From: Kitasatospora gansuensis
GTDB lineage: Bacteria; Actinomycetota; Actinomycetes; Streptomycetales; Streptomycetaceae
Assembly (NCBI RefSeq): GCF_014203705.1
Contig: NZ_JACHJR010000001.1
Location: 5,704,001-5,768,000, forward strand
DNA: 64,000 bases
Direction: 5' to 3'
Part shown: positions 26,291-34,198 of the stretch, one piece after another
How the letters are laid out: every line of letters starts with the position of its first letter
How positions within the stretch are numbered: position 1 is the first letter of the stretch
Program-made: the position numbers and the translations under genes
The notes under the pieces: model-generated
The model's database searches: none
What the model saw: only the letters and a program-made list of their open reading frames with translations
What the model was told of the DNA's origin: nothing

Positions 26291-26404
26291 CAGGGGCTCG
26301 GGGAACTGCGACGCCGACCCTTGCAAGGTGATCCGTGCGTAGATGGGTAGGCACTTTCGCAGTGACCCGAACGCCAGATCTCCTCGCAGTTCCCCGAGCC
26401 CCTG
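26291..26404 (-). repeat. Dispersed palindromic repeat, copy 2
   Basis: 114 bp, inverted relative to copy 1, with the same 21-bp terminal inverted repeats. It lies between convergent genes (aldo-keto reductase and RICIN protein). About 30 bp of flank after it (GGATAGTGCAACCGAGC) is also shared with copy 3. Confidence 0.85.
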
Positions 26405-26445
26405 GATAGTGCAACCGAGCCCCCTGCAAAAGTCGCAGCCCCTGG

Positions 26446-26883
26446 TTACTCCGCCAAGTCCAGGTGCCACCACTGCGTCGGCGCGTCCAGGTCCTCCCAC
26501 TGCCGGGCGGTGCCGTCCTCGGCGACCTCCAGGGTGAGGCCGCTGACGAAGCTGACCAGGTTGTAGGTGTCGGGGGCGTCGACGTGCCGTTCCAGCAGCC
26601 ATTCCTGGGCGCCGAAGCCGTTCGGGCCCCAGAGCTGGAGCGGTACGCCGTTGTCGGTGCGGGCGCCGGTGACGTCCAGGCGTCTGCCGCTGCCCTCGCT
26701 CTCGAGGTGGTACAGGCCACCGCCGGCGTGTACGGCGGTGATCCGCCAGAGCTGCCCGGCCGAACCGTCTTCCGGCCCCTGCCGGATCTTCGCACCGCTG
26801 CGCTGCTTGCCGCCCGCGACCTCGAGCAGCAGCCCGCTGCCGGCGTTGCGCAGCCGGTACAGCCCCTCCTGAATCACCGTCAT
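26446..26883 (-). CDS. RICIN-type beta-trefoil protein
   Basis: 145 residues making a single beta-trefoil: three repeats ending in Q-x-W-like motifs (GQLWRI, AQEWLL, QWWHLD). Proteins of this kind bind carbohydrate. There is no signal peptide and no catalytic domain, unlike most streptomycete secreted RICIN proteins, so the location is probably cytoplasmic and the ligand unknown. Confidence 0.8.
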   Translation of the reverse strand: MTVIQEGLYRLRNAGSGLLLEVAGGKQRSGAKIRQGPEDGSAGQLWRITAVHAGGGLYHLESEGSGRRLDVTGARTDNGVPLQLWGPNGFGAQEWLLERHVDAPDTYNLVSFVSGLTLEVAEDGTARQWEDLDAPTQWWHLDLAE

Positions 26884-26908
26884 GGCATCACCGTACGGCC
26901 GGCCACCG

Positions 26909-28120
26909 TCAGCTCCGGGCGGCCCGGGTGACGTCGGCGTAGTCGCCGAGGGCGACGTCGGCGAAGTTGCGCAGGCTGGCGGTGCCGTCGGCGAGGTAGC
27001 CGGTGTGGCCGTCGGCGCCGGCCGAGGAGAGCCGGATGGCGCCGAAGGCGGCGGAGGTGGGGTCGGCGCCGTGGCCGAGGCCGCCGACCTCGAGGTAGGG
27101 GACGTTGCCGATCCAGTCGGTGGGGTTGCGGGTGGCCCAGACCCGGACGCCGGTGCCGAGGTCGGCGGCGTCGGCCACGCCCATCCCGGGGCTGCCGAAG
27201 ACCACCAGGTCGGTGGGGGCGGAGTCGTGGATGGCGGGGGCGGCGGTGCCGCAGACCACGGTCCCGTACGAGTGGCAGAACAGGGCGGGCGGCGCGGTGG
27301 GGTCGCTGGTGACGGCGAGGCCGGCCAGCAGGCGGGTGAGCCGGGGGGCGGCGGCCTGGGCGAGGCGGTCGGTGACCGCGTCGGGGCCGAGGCCGGCGGG
27401 GGTGACGTAGCCGGTCCAGGCGATCACGGCGGTACGGGTGCCGACCGCCTGGCGCTGCTCCTCCGCGTACAGCGCGCGGCCCATTCCGGCGGGCGAGCGC
27501 AGCGGGTCGACGGCCTGGTCGAAGTGGCCGAGGTCGGCGTCCGAGCCGGGCACCAGGACGGCCACCCGCTGAGCGGTCGTCAGATCGCCGTACACCTCGC
27601 TGACCAGGCCCCGGCCGCGCGGGTCGAAGGCCAGGATCTGCCGCTCGGGGGCGAGCAGGTGGTCGCTGTCGTTGGCCCTGGCCTCGGCCCGGGCGCGGGT
27701 GTCGGCGTCCAGCCGCCGGTCGGCGGCGCGGGCCCTGGCCCGGTCGCGTTCGGCGGCGATCGCCAGCCGGTTGGCCCGGTAGCGGAGCTGCAGCGGGGCA
27801 CCGTCCAGGTTGCCGACCACCAGCGGGTAGTCGGTGACCAGGCGGGCGGTCTGGGCGGCGGTGAGCGTGGCGAAGAAGGCGGCCACGTCGCGGGCGTCGG
27901 CGGTCGCGGGGTCGGGCAGGTCGCGGCCGAGCGAGTGGTCGGCGGCCCACTGGGCGCTGCCGGCCGGGGGTGTGGTGATGGCGAGCTGCTCGCTGCCGAC
28001 GGCGGCCTGCGCGGCCGCCGCGCCGGTGTCGACCAGCACCACGGTGGTGGCGAAGAGGCCTATCAGCACCCGCTTGATCCGCCTGCGGCGCTGCACGGAG
28101 CGCGCGTTCTGCTGCGGCAA
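26909..28120 (-). CDS. DUF1023 alpha/beta hydrolase, secreted or membrane-anchored
   Basis: 403 residues. An N-terminal basic segment (RRRRIKR) and hydrophobic helix (~18-40) form a signal anchor. The C-terminal domain (~175-400) has a nucleophile elbow CHSYGT and a late histidine (DGHTGYL) typical of DUF1023 hydrolases. Paralogous to the gene at 29862; the two share the order WAAD, DYPLVVGNLDGAP, LAFDPRGRG and CHSYGT. Substrate unknown. Confidence 0.82.
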   Translation of the reverse strand: MPQQNARSVQRRRRIKRVLIGLFATTVVLVDTGAAAAQAAVGSEQLAITTPPAGSAQWAADHSLGRDLPDPATADARDVAAFFATLTAAQTARLVTDYPLVVGNLDGAPLQLRYRANRLAIAAERDRARARAADRRLDADTRARAEARANDSDHLLAPERQILAFDPRGRGLVSEVYGDLTTAQRVAVLVPGSDADLGHFDQAVDPLRSPAGMGRALYAEEQRQAVGTRTAVIAWTGYVTPAGLGPDAVTDRLAQAAAPRLTRLLAGLAVTSDPTAPPALFCHSYGTVVCGTAAPAIHDSAPTDLVVFGSPGMGVADAADLGTGVRVWATRNPTDWIGNVPYLEVGGLGHGADPTSAAFGAIRLSSAGADGHTGYLADGTASLRNFADVALGDYADVTRAARS

Positions 28121-28225
28121 CTGGTCACCATCCTTCGGGCCTGCGGGGTGGTACCACCGCCGGCAACTCCCAGCCAGCGTATGGGCTGGGGAGGCGGGGT
28201 GTGCCCGGCTAAACTGTGGGATGGG

Positions 28226-28588
28226 TCACAGGGTTTCGGGGGTGGACCCGGTTGCCTCGAACTCCCTGACCAGCTTCTTCGGCGCGATGCTCCGCCAGGC
28301 ATCGGTGAGCAGGTCGCGCAGCTCGTCCGGATCCACTCCGGCCAGCTGGACCAGCACCCAGCCGTGCCGCCCGACGTACGGCGCCGAGGAGTACACCTCG
28401 GGCTCGGCGGCCAGCAGTTCGGCCTGGTCCTCCTTGCTCGCCTTGACGATGGCCGCCCCCGATCCCGGCGTCCCCATCGCGAAGATCTTCTCGCCGACCC
28501 GCAGGGTGACCGTGCTCTCCCAGGTCAGCCGCTCGGTGGCCCGGGGGAGTGCCAGGGCCGTGCTCAGGAACTGATCGAACGTCACCAT
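28226..28588 (-). CDS. MmcQ/YjbR family protein
   Basis: 120 residues from ATG 28588. The CyaY-like fold family is recognised by LPRATERLTWESTVTLRVGEKIF and the end SIAPKKLVREF, quoted here as segments of under 20 residues: LPRATERLTW and IAPKKLV. A probable DNA-binding or nucleotide-related small protein of unclear role. Confidence 0.78.
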   Translation of the reverse strand: MVTFDQFLSTALALPRATERLTWESTVTLRVGEKIFAMGTPGSGAAIVKASKEDQAELLAAEPEVYSSAPYVGRHGWVLVQLAGVDPDELRDLLTDAWRSIAPKKLVREFEATGSTPETL

Positions 28589-28622
28589 GCGGTCAGGGTA
28601 AGCGGTACGACTGTCGGACACC

Positions 28623-29840
28623 TCAGACCACCCCCAGCGCGTACACCGCGAACAGCCCCGCACCCGCGCCCAGCGCGGCCTTCCAGCCCCGGCCCAGCTG
28701 CCACGGCGCGTCGAACCGCCGGGCGTACCGGCCGATCAGGGTCAGCGCCAGACCGAACACCGGCAGCCAGGCCAGCCGGGCCAGCACCCAGCCGAGCGAG
28801 TCCGGCGCGGTGGTCAGGCCGGGTACGGCGCCCAGCGCGCTGCCGAGCGCGCCGACCGAGAACATCGCGGTCTGGTGCCAGCAGAAGATCGTCATCGCCG
28901 AGAGGTTGACCACCACGACCGGCAGCCAGAGCAGCGGCCGCCGCAGCGCCCGGCCGATCCGATCGCGCAGCAGCATCGCCGCGCCGCACTGCACCGAGGC
29001 CAGCGCCAGCACCAGCAGGGACGGCGGGTGCGAGTTGGTCCTGGCCACCCCGGGCACGCCGACCATGCTGGCCGGGTAGTGAAAGACCGTCAGCAGTACG
29101 GCGAACAGCGCGGCCCCGCCGAACAGCAGCAGCTTCGCGCCGGCCTTGCGGAGCGTGCCCTGCGCCCAGGAGATGCCGAGCTGGTAGGCGAACATCCAGC
29201 CGGGCAGCAGGTTGACCAGCGCCAGCCAGGACGGCACCGAGTCGGCCCAGGGGCCGTACCGCAGCACGTCCACCACCGCGACCACGCCGAGCAGCGGGGC
29301 CGCCGCCCAGCCGCCGAGCCGGCGGCCGATCCGCAGGCACCAGGGAGTGAGCGCGGTCAGCACCAGGTAGATGCCGATGTACCAGAGCGGCTGCACCACC
29401 AGCACGCTCCCGGTCCTGACCGTGCCCTCGGGTACACCGAGCGCACCCAGCAGCGGGATCAGCAGCGCCCAGACCGCCGCCACCCCCAGCACCGGACGGA
29501 GCAGCCGGACGGTGCGCTGCCGCAGCCAGTCGACAGTGCTCGCACCGCGTTCCTGCGAGCGGGCCAGCGACTTGGCCGAGGCGTAGCCGCCGACCAGGAA
29601 GAACACCCCGAGCATCTGCAGCACCCAGCTCAGCGGGGCGAAGAAGCCGAGCGAGGCGAGCGGGCTGGCGTTGTGCAGCACGCCGTCCGGCGAGGTGGTG
29701 AAGCCGCCGAGCAGCCAGTGCCCGACCGGTACGGAGAGCAGGGCGAGGGCGCGCAGTCCGTCCAGCGCGCGGTCGCGGGTGGCGGGGGTCCTGGCGTCCA
29801 CGGTGGCCGCGCTGCGGCGGAGGTTCGCGACGATCTTCAT
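28623..29840 (-). CDS. Acyltransferase 3 family membrane protein
   Basis: 405 residues from ATG 29840 with GAGGAG 8 nt upstream. About ten membrane helices; DGLRALALLSVPVGHW near the start carries the conserved Arg and catalytic His of OafA/WecH-type O-acyltransferases that acylate surface or secreted sugars. It lies between the two DUF1023 paralogues, which suggests a shared cell-surface role, though this is inference. Confidence 0.85.
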   Translation of the reverse strand: MKIVANLRRSAATVDARTPATRDRALDGLRALALLSVPVGHWLLGGFTTSPDGVLHNASPLASLGFFAPLSWVLQMLGVFFLVGGYASAKSLARSQERGASTVDWLRQRTVRLLRPVLGVAAVWALLIPLLGALGVPEGTVRTGSVLVVQPLWYIGIYLVLTALTPWCLRIGRRLGGWAAAPLLGVVAVVDVLRYGPWADSVPSWLALVNLLPGWMFAYQLGISWAQGTLRKAGAKLLLFGGAALFAVLLTVFHYPASMVGVPGVARTNSHPPSLLVLALASVQCGAAMLLRDRIGRALRRPLLWLPVVVVNLSAMTIFCWHQTAMFSVGALGSALGAVPGLTTAPDSLGWVLARLAWLPVFGLALTLIGRYARRFDAPWQLGRGWKAALGAGAGLFAVYALGVV

Positions 29841-29861
29841 GGCGGGGCTCCTCACGGGAGA

Positions 29862-30977
29862 TCAGGTGACCTGGTCGGTGCGGCCGAGCGAGATCGCGGC
29901 GAAGTTGGCCAGCGAGGCGGTGCCGGGGGCGAAGTAGCCGCTGTGGCCGTGCGAGCCGGTGGAGGCGACCGGCCGGGCGCCGAAGGCGGGGTCGTCCGGG
30001 TCGGCGCCGTGGCCGAGACCGAGGAAGGAGACGTTCGGGACCTGGTCGATCCAGTCCTCGTCGTTGCGCTGCGCCACCCAGACCGGGATCCGCAGGTCGG
30101 CGGCGCGGTCCACGTCCATGCCCGGCGAGCCGATCGCGACCAGGCCGGTGGCCTGTTCGGGGCCGAGGTCGGCGAGCGAGCAGAGGGCGGTGCCGTAGCT
30201 GTGGCAGAGCACGGTGACCGGGCCCGTGGTGGGCACCAGGCCGTTCAGGAAGCGGCTCAGCCGAGGGGCACCGGCCCGGGCCAGCCGGGCGGTGGCGGCG
30301 TCCAGGCCGATCTTGACCGGGGTGGTGTAGCCGGTCCAGGCGACCACGGCCAGCCGGTCACCGGCCTGGGCGCGGAGCGCCTTCGCCATCCCGGTCGGCG
30401 TGCCGTACGGGGCGGAGGCCCGGTCGACGGTCATCAGGTCGATGTCGGCGCCCGGCACGATCACCGCGGTCCGCTCGGCGCCGGCCAGGTCGCCGAAGAC
30501 CTCGGCCAGCTGGCCCCGGCCGCGCGGGTCGAAGGCCAGCAGCTGACGGCCGGTCAGCGCGGCGTACCGGTCGGCCTTCGCCCGGGCGGCGGCCCGGTCC
30601 CGCTCCGGCAGGCCGCCGTCGGCAGCCACGGCCAGCTGACGGTCCCGCTCCTCCCGCAGGGCCAGCGAGTTGGCGAAGTACCGGAGGGTGATCGGCGCAC
30701 CGTCCAGGTTCCCCACCACCAGCGGGTGACGGACCGCCAGCGCCCGCTGCTGCGCCAGGGGCAGCTCCTCGAAGAACGCCGCCACCTCGGCCGCACCCGC
30801 CCGGCCGGGCTCCGGCAGCCGGAGCCCGAGGGTGGTGTCGGCGGCCCAGGCCGCGCTGCCGGGCGGCGGCCCGGTGACCGCCTGCTGGCCGTCGGCCGCC
30901 GCCCAGCCGCCGACCCCGCCGACCGCCAGTACCGCCAGGAGCCCCCCGGCCAGTGCCCGCCCGAATCGTGCTCGCAT
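29862..30977 (-). CDS. DUF1023 alpha/beta hydrolase, second copy
   Basis: 371 residues from ATG 30977 (GGAG just upstream). A signal peptide or anchor (~5-28) precedes a helical N-terminal domain and a hydrolase domain with CHSYGT and SHGHSGYF. Same layout as the gene at 26909. It ends 21 bp before the acyltransferase start and is likely cotranscribed with it. Confidence 0.82.
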   Translation of the reverse strand: MRARFGRALAGGLLAVLAVGGVGGWAAADGQQAVTGPPPGSAAWAADTTLGLRLPEPGRAGAAEVAAFFEELPLAQQRALAVRHPLVVGNLDGAPITLRYFANSLALREERDRQLAVAADGGLPERDRAAARAKADRYAALTGRQLLAFDPRGRGQLAEVFGDLAGAERTAVIVPGADIDLMTVDRASAPYGTPTGMAKALRAQAGDRLAVVAWTGYTTPVKIGLDAATARLARAGAPRLSRFLNGLVPTTGPVTVLCHSYGTALCSLADLGPEQATGLVAIGSPGMDVDRAADLRIPVWVAQRNDEDWIDQVPNVSFLGLGHGADPDDPAFGARPVASTGSHGHSGYFAPGTASLANFAAISLGRTDQVT

Positions 30978-31032
30978 CCGCTCCAACCCTCCGTCGTTCC
31001 GCTGCTGACGGAGAGGAAGGTACGAAGCGGAA

Positions 31033-31060
31033 GGCCCCGCGATCGTCACACCGCGGGGCC
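31033..31060 (-). terminator. Hairpin after the response-regulator gene
   Basis: GGCCCCGCG (31033-31041) pairs with CGCGGGGCC (31052-31060) around a 10-nt loop, between the two-component operon's 3' end and the DUF1023 gene. Confidence 0.55.
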
Positions 31061-31083
31061 AACCAGGGGGTCGTACCTGGGTA

Positions 31084-31758
31084 CTACTGACCCGGCGTCA
31101 CCAGGCCCGACTCATACGCCAGGACTACCGCCTGGGCCCGGTCGCGCAGGTCGAGCTTGGCCAGGATGCGGCCGATGTGGGTCTTCACGGTCTGCTCGGC
31201 GACCACCAGCCGCTCGGCGATCTGCTGGTTGGACAGGCCGCGGGCGATCAGCTCCAGCACCTCGGTCTCGCGCGGCGTCAGCCCGTTCAGCCGCAGCCGG
31301 GGGTCGCGGCGCGGGGCCGGGCGGTTGCGGGCGAAGTCCTCGATCAGCCGCCGGGTCACCGAGGGGGCCAGCAGCGCGTCCCCGGCCGCCACCACCCGGA
31401 CGGCGGCGATCAGGTCGGCCGGCGGCGCGTCCTTGAGCAGGAAACCGCTGGCCCCGGCCCGGAGCGCCTCGTAGACGTAGTCGTCCACGTCGAAGGTGGT
31501 CAGCATCAGCACCTTGGGCCGGTGCACCACGCCGACGGGCGGGTCGAGCAGCCGCCGGGCCGCCTCGAGCCCGTCCATCTCGGGCATCCGGACGTCCATC
31601 AGCACCACGTCCGGGTGGGTCCGCCCGCTGACCTCCAACGCCTGCTTCCCGTCGGCGGCGTCGCCGACCACGTCGATGTCGGTCTGCGCGTTGAGCAGTG
31701 CGGCGAACCCGGCCCGGACCATCGCCTGGTCGTCGACGATGATTACGCGGATGGTCAT
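31084..31758 (-). CDS. NarL/LuxR-family response regulator
   Basis: 224 residues. Receiver domain (1-120) with phosphoacceptor Asp55 (VVLMDVRMPE); C-terminal LuxR-type HTH (~150-215, LTPRETEVLELIARGLSNQQIA). Partner of the overlapping histidine kinase upstream (ATGA overlap at 31755-31758). Target genes unknown. Confidence 0.94.
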   Translation of the reverse strand: MTIRVIIVDDQAMVRAGFAALLNAQTDIDVVGDAADGKQALEVSGRTHPDVVLMDVRMPEMDGLEAARRLLDPPVGVVHRPKVLMLTTFDVDDYVYEALRAGASGFLLKDAPPADLIAAVRVVAAGDALLAPSVTRRLIEDFARNRPAPRRDPRLRLNGLTPRETEVLELIARGLSNQQIAERLVVAEQTVKTHIGRILAKLDLRDRAQAVVLAYESGLVTPGQ

Positions 31759-33074
31759 CGGGGGGTCTCTCCCAGGGGGTTGACGGGCAGTTCGACGGGC
31801 AGCTCGGCGGCGACCAGGAAGCCGCCCGCGGGTGTGCCGCCGGTCTCCAGCCTGCCGGACAGCAGGCGGACGCGCTCGCGCATTCCCACCAGGCCGTGCC
31901 CGGTGCCCTCGCCGCCCTCCACCCCGGGGCGGCCGCCCGGTGAGTTCTCCACCGTCACCCGCAGCGTCCCGCCGACGGCGGTCAGCCGGACCTCGGCCCG
32001 CGCCCCCGGTGCGTGCCGGACCACGTTGGCCAGCGCCTCCTGCACGATCCGGTACGCCGACAGGCTCACCGCCTGCGGCAGTTCACCCAGTTCGGCCACC
32101 TCCGGAGCCACCGTCAGCTCGGCCCGCACCCCGGCCTGACCCACCGTCTCCACCAGCCGTCCGAGCTGCGCCAGCCCCGGCTGCGGCAGCCGGTCGGGCT
32201 CGGCCCCGTCACTGCGCAGCACTCCCAGCAGCCGCCGCATCTCGGTCAGCGAACTCCGGGCCGCCGTCGCGATGGTGCCGAACTCCTCCACCGCCTCCGG
32301 CGGCAGGCCGCCGATCCGGTACGGAGCGCTGTCCGCCTGCACCGTGATCACCGACATGTGGTGCGCGACCACGTCGTGCAACTCCCGGGCGATCCGGGCC
32401 CGTTCCTCCAGCAGCGTGCTGCGCTCGCGCTCGGCCTCGCTGATCTGCTCCTGCTCGGCCAGCAGCCGCTGCGCCTCGCCCCGGCCGCGCACGCTCCAGC
32501 CCAGCAGCAGCACCGCCCCCGAGATCGCCACCGTCACGGCGGCGGTCTCACCCGCCCGGTCCTGGTGCAGATCGGAGGCCACGATGCTGGCCGCCAGCGT
32601 GACCAGCCAGACCGCGAGCAGGGTCCGCCCCCGCTCCCGCAGCGCCAGCGCCGGCATCAGGAACACGTAGCAGAGCACGGTCGTGATCGGCCACGGCCAC
32701 GCCCCGGCCGTCGCCGGACTGCCCGCCGTCAGCGCCGCCCCCGCCACCACCCCGGCGGCCATCACCCACCACGCCTGCAACGGCCGGGTCACCGCCAGCA
32801 GCAGCGGCCCGGACTGCACCAGCGCGAGCCCACCCGCGACCCCGCCCGGCAGCTCGTAGTGACCGGCCAGCACCACCGTGCCCACCGGCAACAGCGTCGC
32901 CACCGCCGAGAACGCCAACAGGTACGGCAGCCAGCGCACCCACGCCCGCCGCGAGGTGGACATCAGCGCGGACCGGCCCTCCACGGGGGTGAGCAGCGCC
33001 CGGCCGAGATCGGCCAGCTGGTCACCCGCCTGTTGCAGGCGGTCCAGGACGGGAGAGGGGAGTTGAGGCTTCAT
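31755..33074 (-). CDS. Sensor histidine kinase (HisKA_3 type)
   Basis: 439 residues. About six membrane helices in the first 190 residues and no obvious extracellular sensor domain, then a HisKA_3 dimerisation region with the phospho-His in ARELHDVVAHHMSV and an ATPase domain with an N-box (EALANVVRHA) and GHGLVGMRERV. A DesK-like layout, so membrane or lipid-linked signals are possible. Translationally coupled to its regulator. Confidence 0.92.
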   Translation of the reverse strand: MKPQLPSPVLDRLQQAGDQLADLGRALLTPVEGRSALMSTSRRAWVRWLPYLLAFSAVATLLPVGTVVLAGHYELPGGVAGGLALVQSGPLLLAVTRPLQAWWVMAAGVVAGAALTAGSPATAGAWPWPITTVLCYVFLMPALALRERGRTLLAVWLVTLAASIVASDLHQDRAGETAAVTVAISGAVLLLGWSVRGRGEAQRLLAEQEQISEAERERSTLLEERARIARELHDVVAHHMSVITVQADSAPYRIGGLPPEAVEEFGTIATAARSSLTEMRRLLGVLRSDGAEPDRLPQPGLAQLGRLVETVGQAGVRAELTVAPEVAELGELPQAVSLSAYRIVQEALANVVRHAPGARAEVRLTAVGGTLRVTVENSPGGRPGVEGGEGTGHGLVGMRERVRLLSGRLETGGTPAGGFLVAAELPVELPVNPLGETPR

Positions 33075-33135
33075 CCCGGCCCAGCCTAGGCAACTCCCGA
33101 GGCTGCACTATCCAGGGGCTCGGGGCATCAGCCAT

Positions 33136-33251
33136 CAGGGGCTCGGGGAACTGCGACGCCGACCTCAAGAAAGGTGATCCGTGCGTAGGTGGTCAGGCAC
33201 TTTCGCTTGTGACCCGCACGCCAGACCTCCTCGCAGTTCCCCGAGCCCCTG
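33136..33251 (-). repeat. Dispersed palindromic repeat, copy 3, with a terminal fragment beside it
   Basis: 116 bp, same orientation as copy 2, perfect 21-bp terminal inverted repeats. Here it separates two co-oriented genes: it follows the TetR gene and precedes the kinase gene. An extra inverted fragment of the element end plus flank (TGCACTATCCAGGGGCTCGG, about 33105-33124) lies 10 bp away. Confidence 0.85.
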
Positions 33252-33287
33252 GATAGTGCAACCGAGCGCCCTGCAAAAAAGTGAGCC

Positions 33288-33953
33288 TCAGCGCCAGTCG
33301 GCGGCCAGCGCCGGGCCGAGCTGGTCGAAGTGCGACTCGATGACGGCGATCATGCCCTCGGGGCCGGGCGCCGACTGGCCGCTGCTCCAGGCCAGGTGGG
33401 CGGAGCGGAGCACCCCGCCGAACACGGCGGCGAGCACCCGCGGCCGCAGGTCGACCGCCGGGTCGAGTCCTTCCCGACGGGCGATCAGTTCGGCGATCAG
33501 CCGCTCCTGTTCGGTGATCCGCCGGAGGTGGGCAGCGAGCAGGACGGGGGTCTCCTCGATCAGCTGGATGAGTTCGAGGGCGGCGGTCACCCCGGTGTCC
33601 GACCCCGTGTCGGACAGGTCGCGCCAGGCCAGCACGATCGAACTCCGCAGCGCCTGCAGCGGATTCTCCGAGGCGGGCCGCTCCCGCAGGGTGGCGACGA
33701 AGTAGTCCTCGGCGTCGGCCAGGACGGCGAGCGCGACCTCCTCCTTGTTGGAGAAGTACCGGAAGAAGGTGCGCTGCGAGACGTCGACCTCGGCGGCGAT
33801 CTCGTCGACGGTGGTGCGTCCGTACCCCTGGCTGAGGAAGAGCCGGTGGGCGGCGGAGACCAGGGCGTCCCTGGTGCGCTGCTTCTTCCGCTCGCGCAGG
33901 CCGAGCACCCGGCAGGCGGCCGGTTCGGCGGACGGGAGGGGCTGCGCGGCCAT
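33288..33953 (-). CDS. TetR-family transcriptional regulator
   Basis: 221 residues from ATG 33953. The N-terminal TetR HTH is clear (TVDEIAAEVDVSQRTFFRYFSNKEE). The C-terminal ligand domain is divergent. It is divergent from a DHA2 exporter gene, with a perfect palindrome in the 245-bp gap, so it probably represses that exporter. Confidence 0.9.
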   Translation of the reverse strand: MAAQPLPSAEPAACRVLGLRERKKQRTRDALVSAAHRLFLSQGYGRTTVDEIAAEVDVSQRTFFRYFSNKEEVALAVLADAEDYFVATLRERPASENPLQALRSSIVLAWRDLSDTGSDTGVTAALELIQLIEETPVLLAAHLRRITEQERLIAELIARREGLDPAVDLRPRVLAAVFGGVLRSAHLAWSSGQSAPGPEGMIAVIESHFDQLGPALAADWR

Positions 33954-34078
33954 GGGTGGGGCCTTCCGGGAAACAGGGCGGGACTGTGCGGATCGGGACT
34001 GTGCTCGTAACGATAGCGCGCTGACAAATGGCAGATCCCAGCAGAAGTCAGCCAACAGCACAAGGCAGTGTTTGCCGA

Positions 34079-34095
34079 ATGTCAGCAGCTGACAT
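34079..34095. promoter_or_regulatory. TetR operator palindrome
   Basis: ATGTCAG-CAG-CTGACAT is a perfect 7-bp dyad with a 3-bp centre. It overlaps a likely promoter (TTTGCC at 34071-34076 and CATAAT at 34093-34098, 16-bp spacer) for the exporter gene. Confidence 0.7.
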
Positions 34096-34198
34096 AATCT
34101 CATCCGGCAGTGGCGCCCGTCAGGCCGGACGACTCGTGGGGACGGGTGGGCCGGGGCGCCACCGCCATGCCTTGTCCCAGCCCCGGAGGGTCCGTCAG

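Noticed and set aside
26231..26602. Minus-strand ORF over the second palindromic repeat
   Set aside because: Its shared peptide with an ORF at 23674 comes only from translating the repeat.
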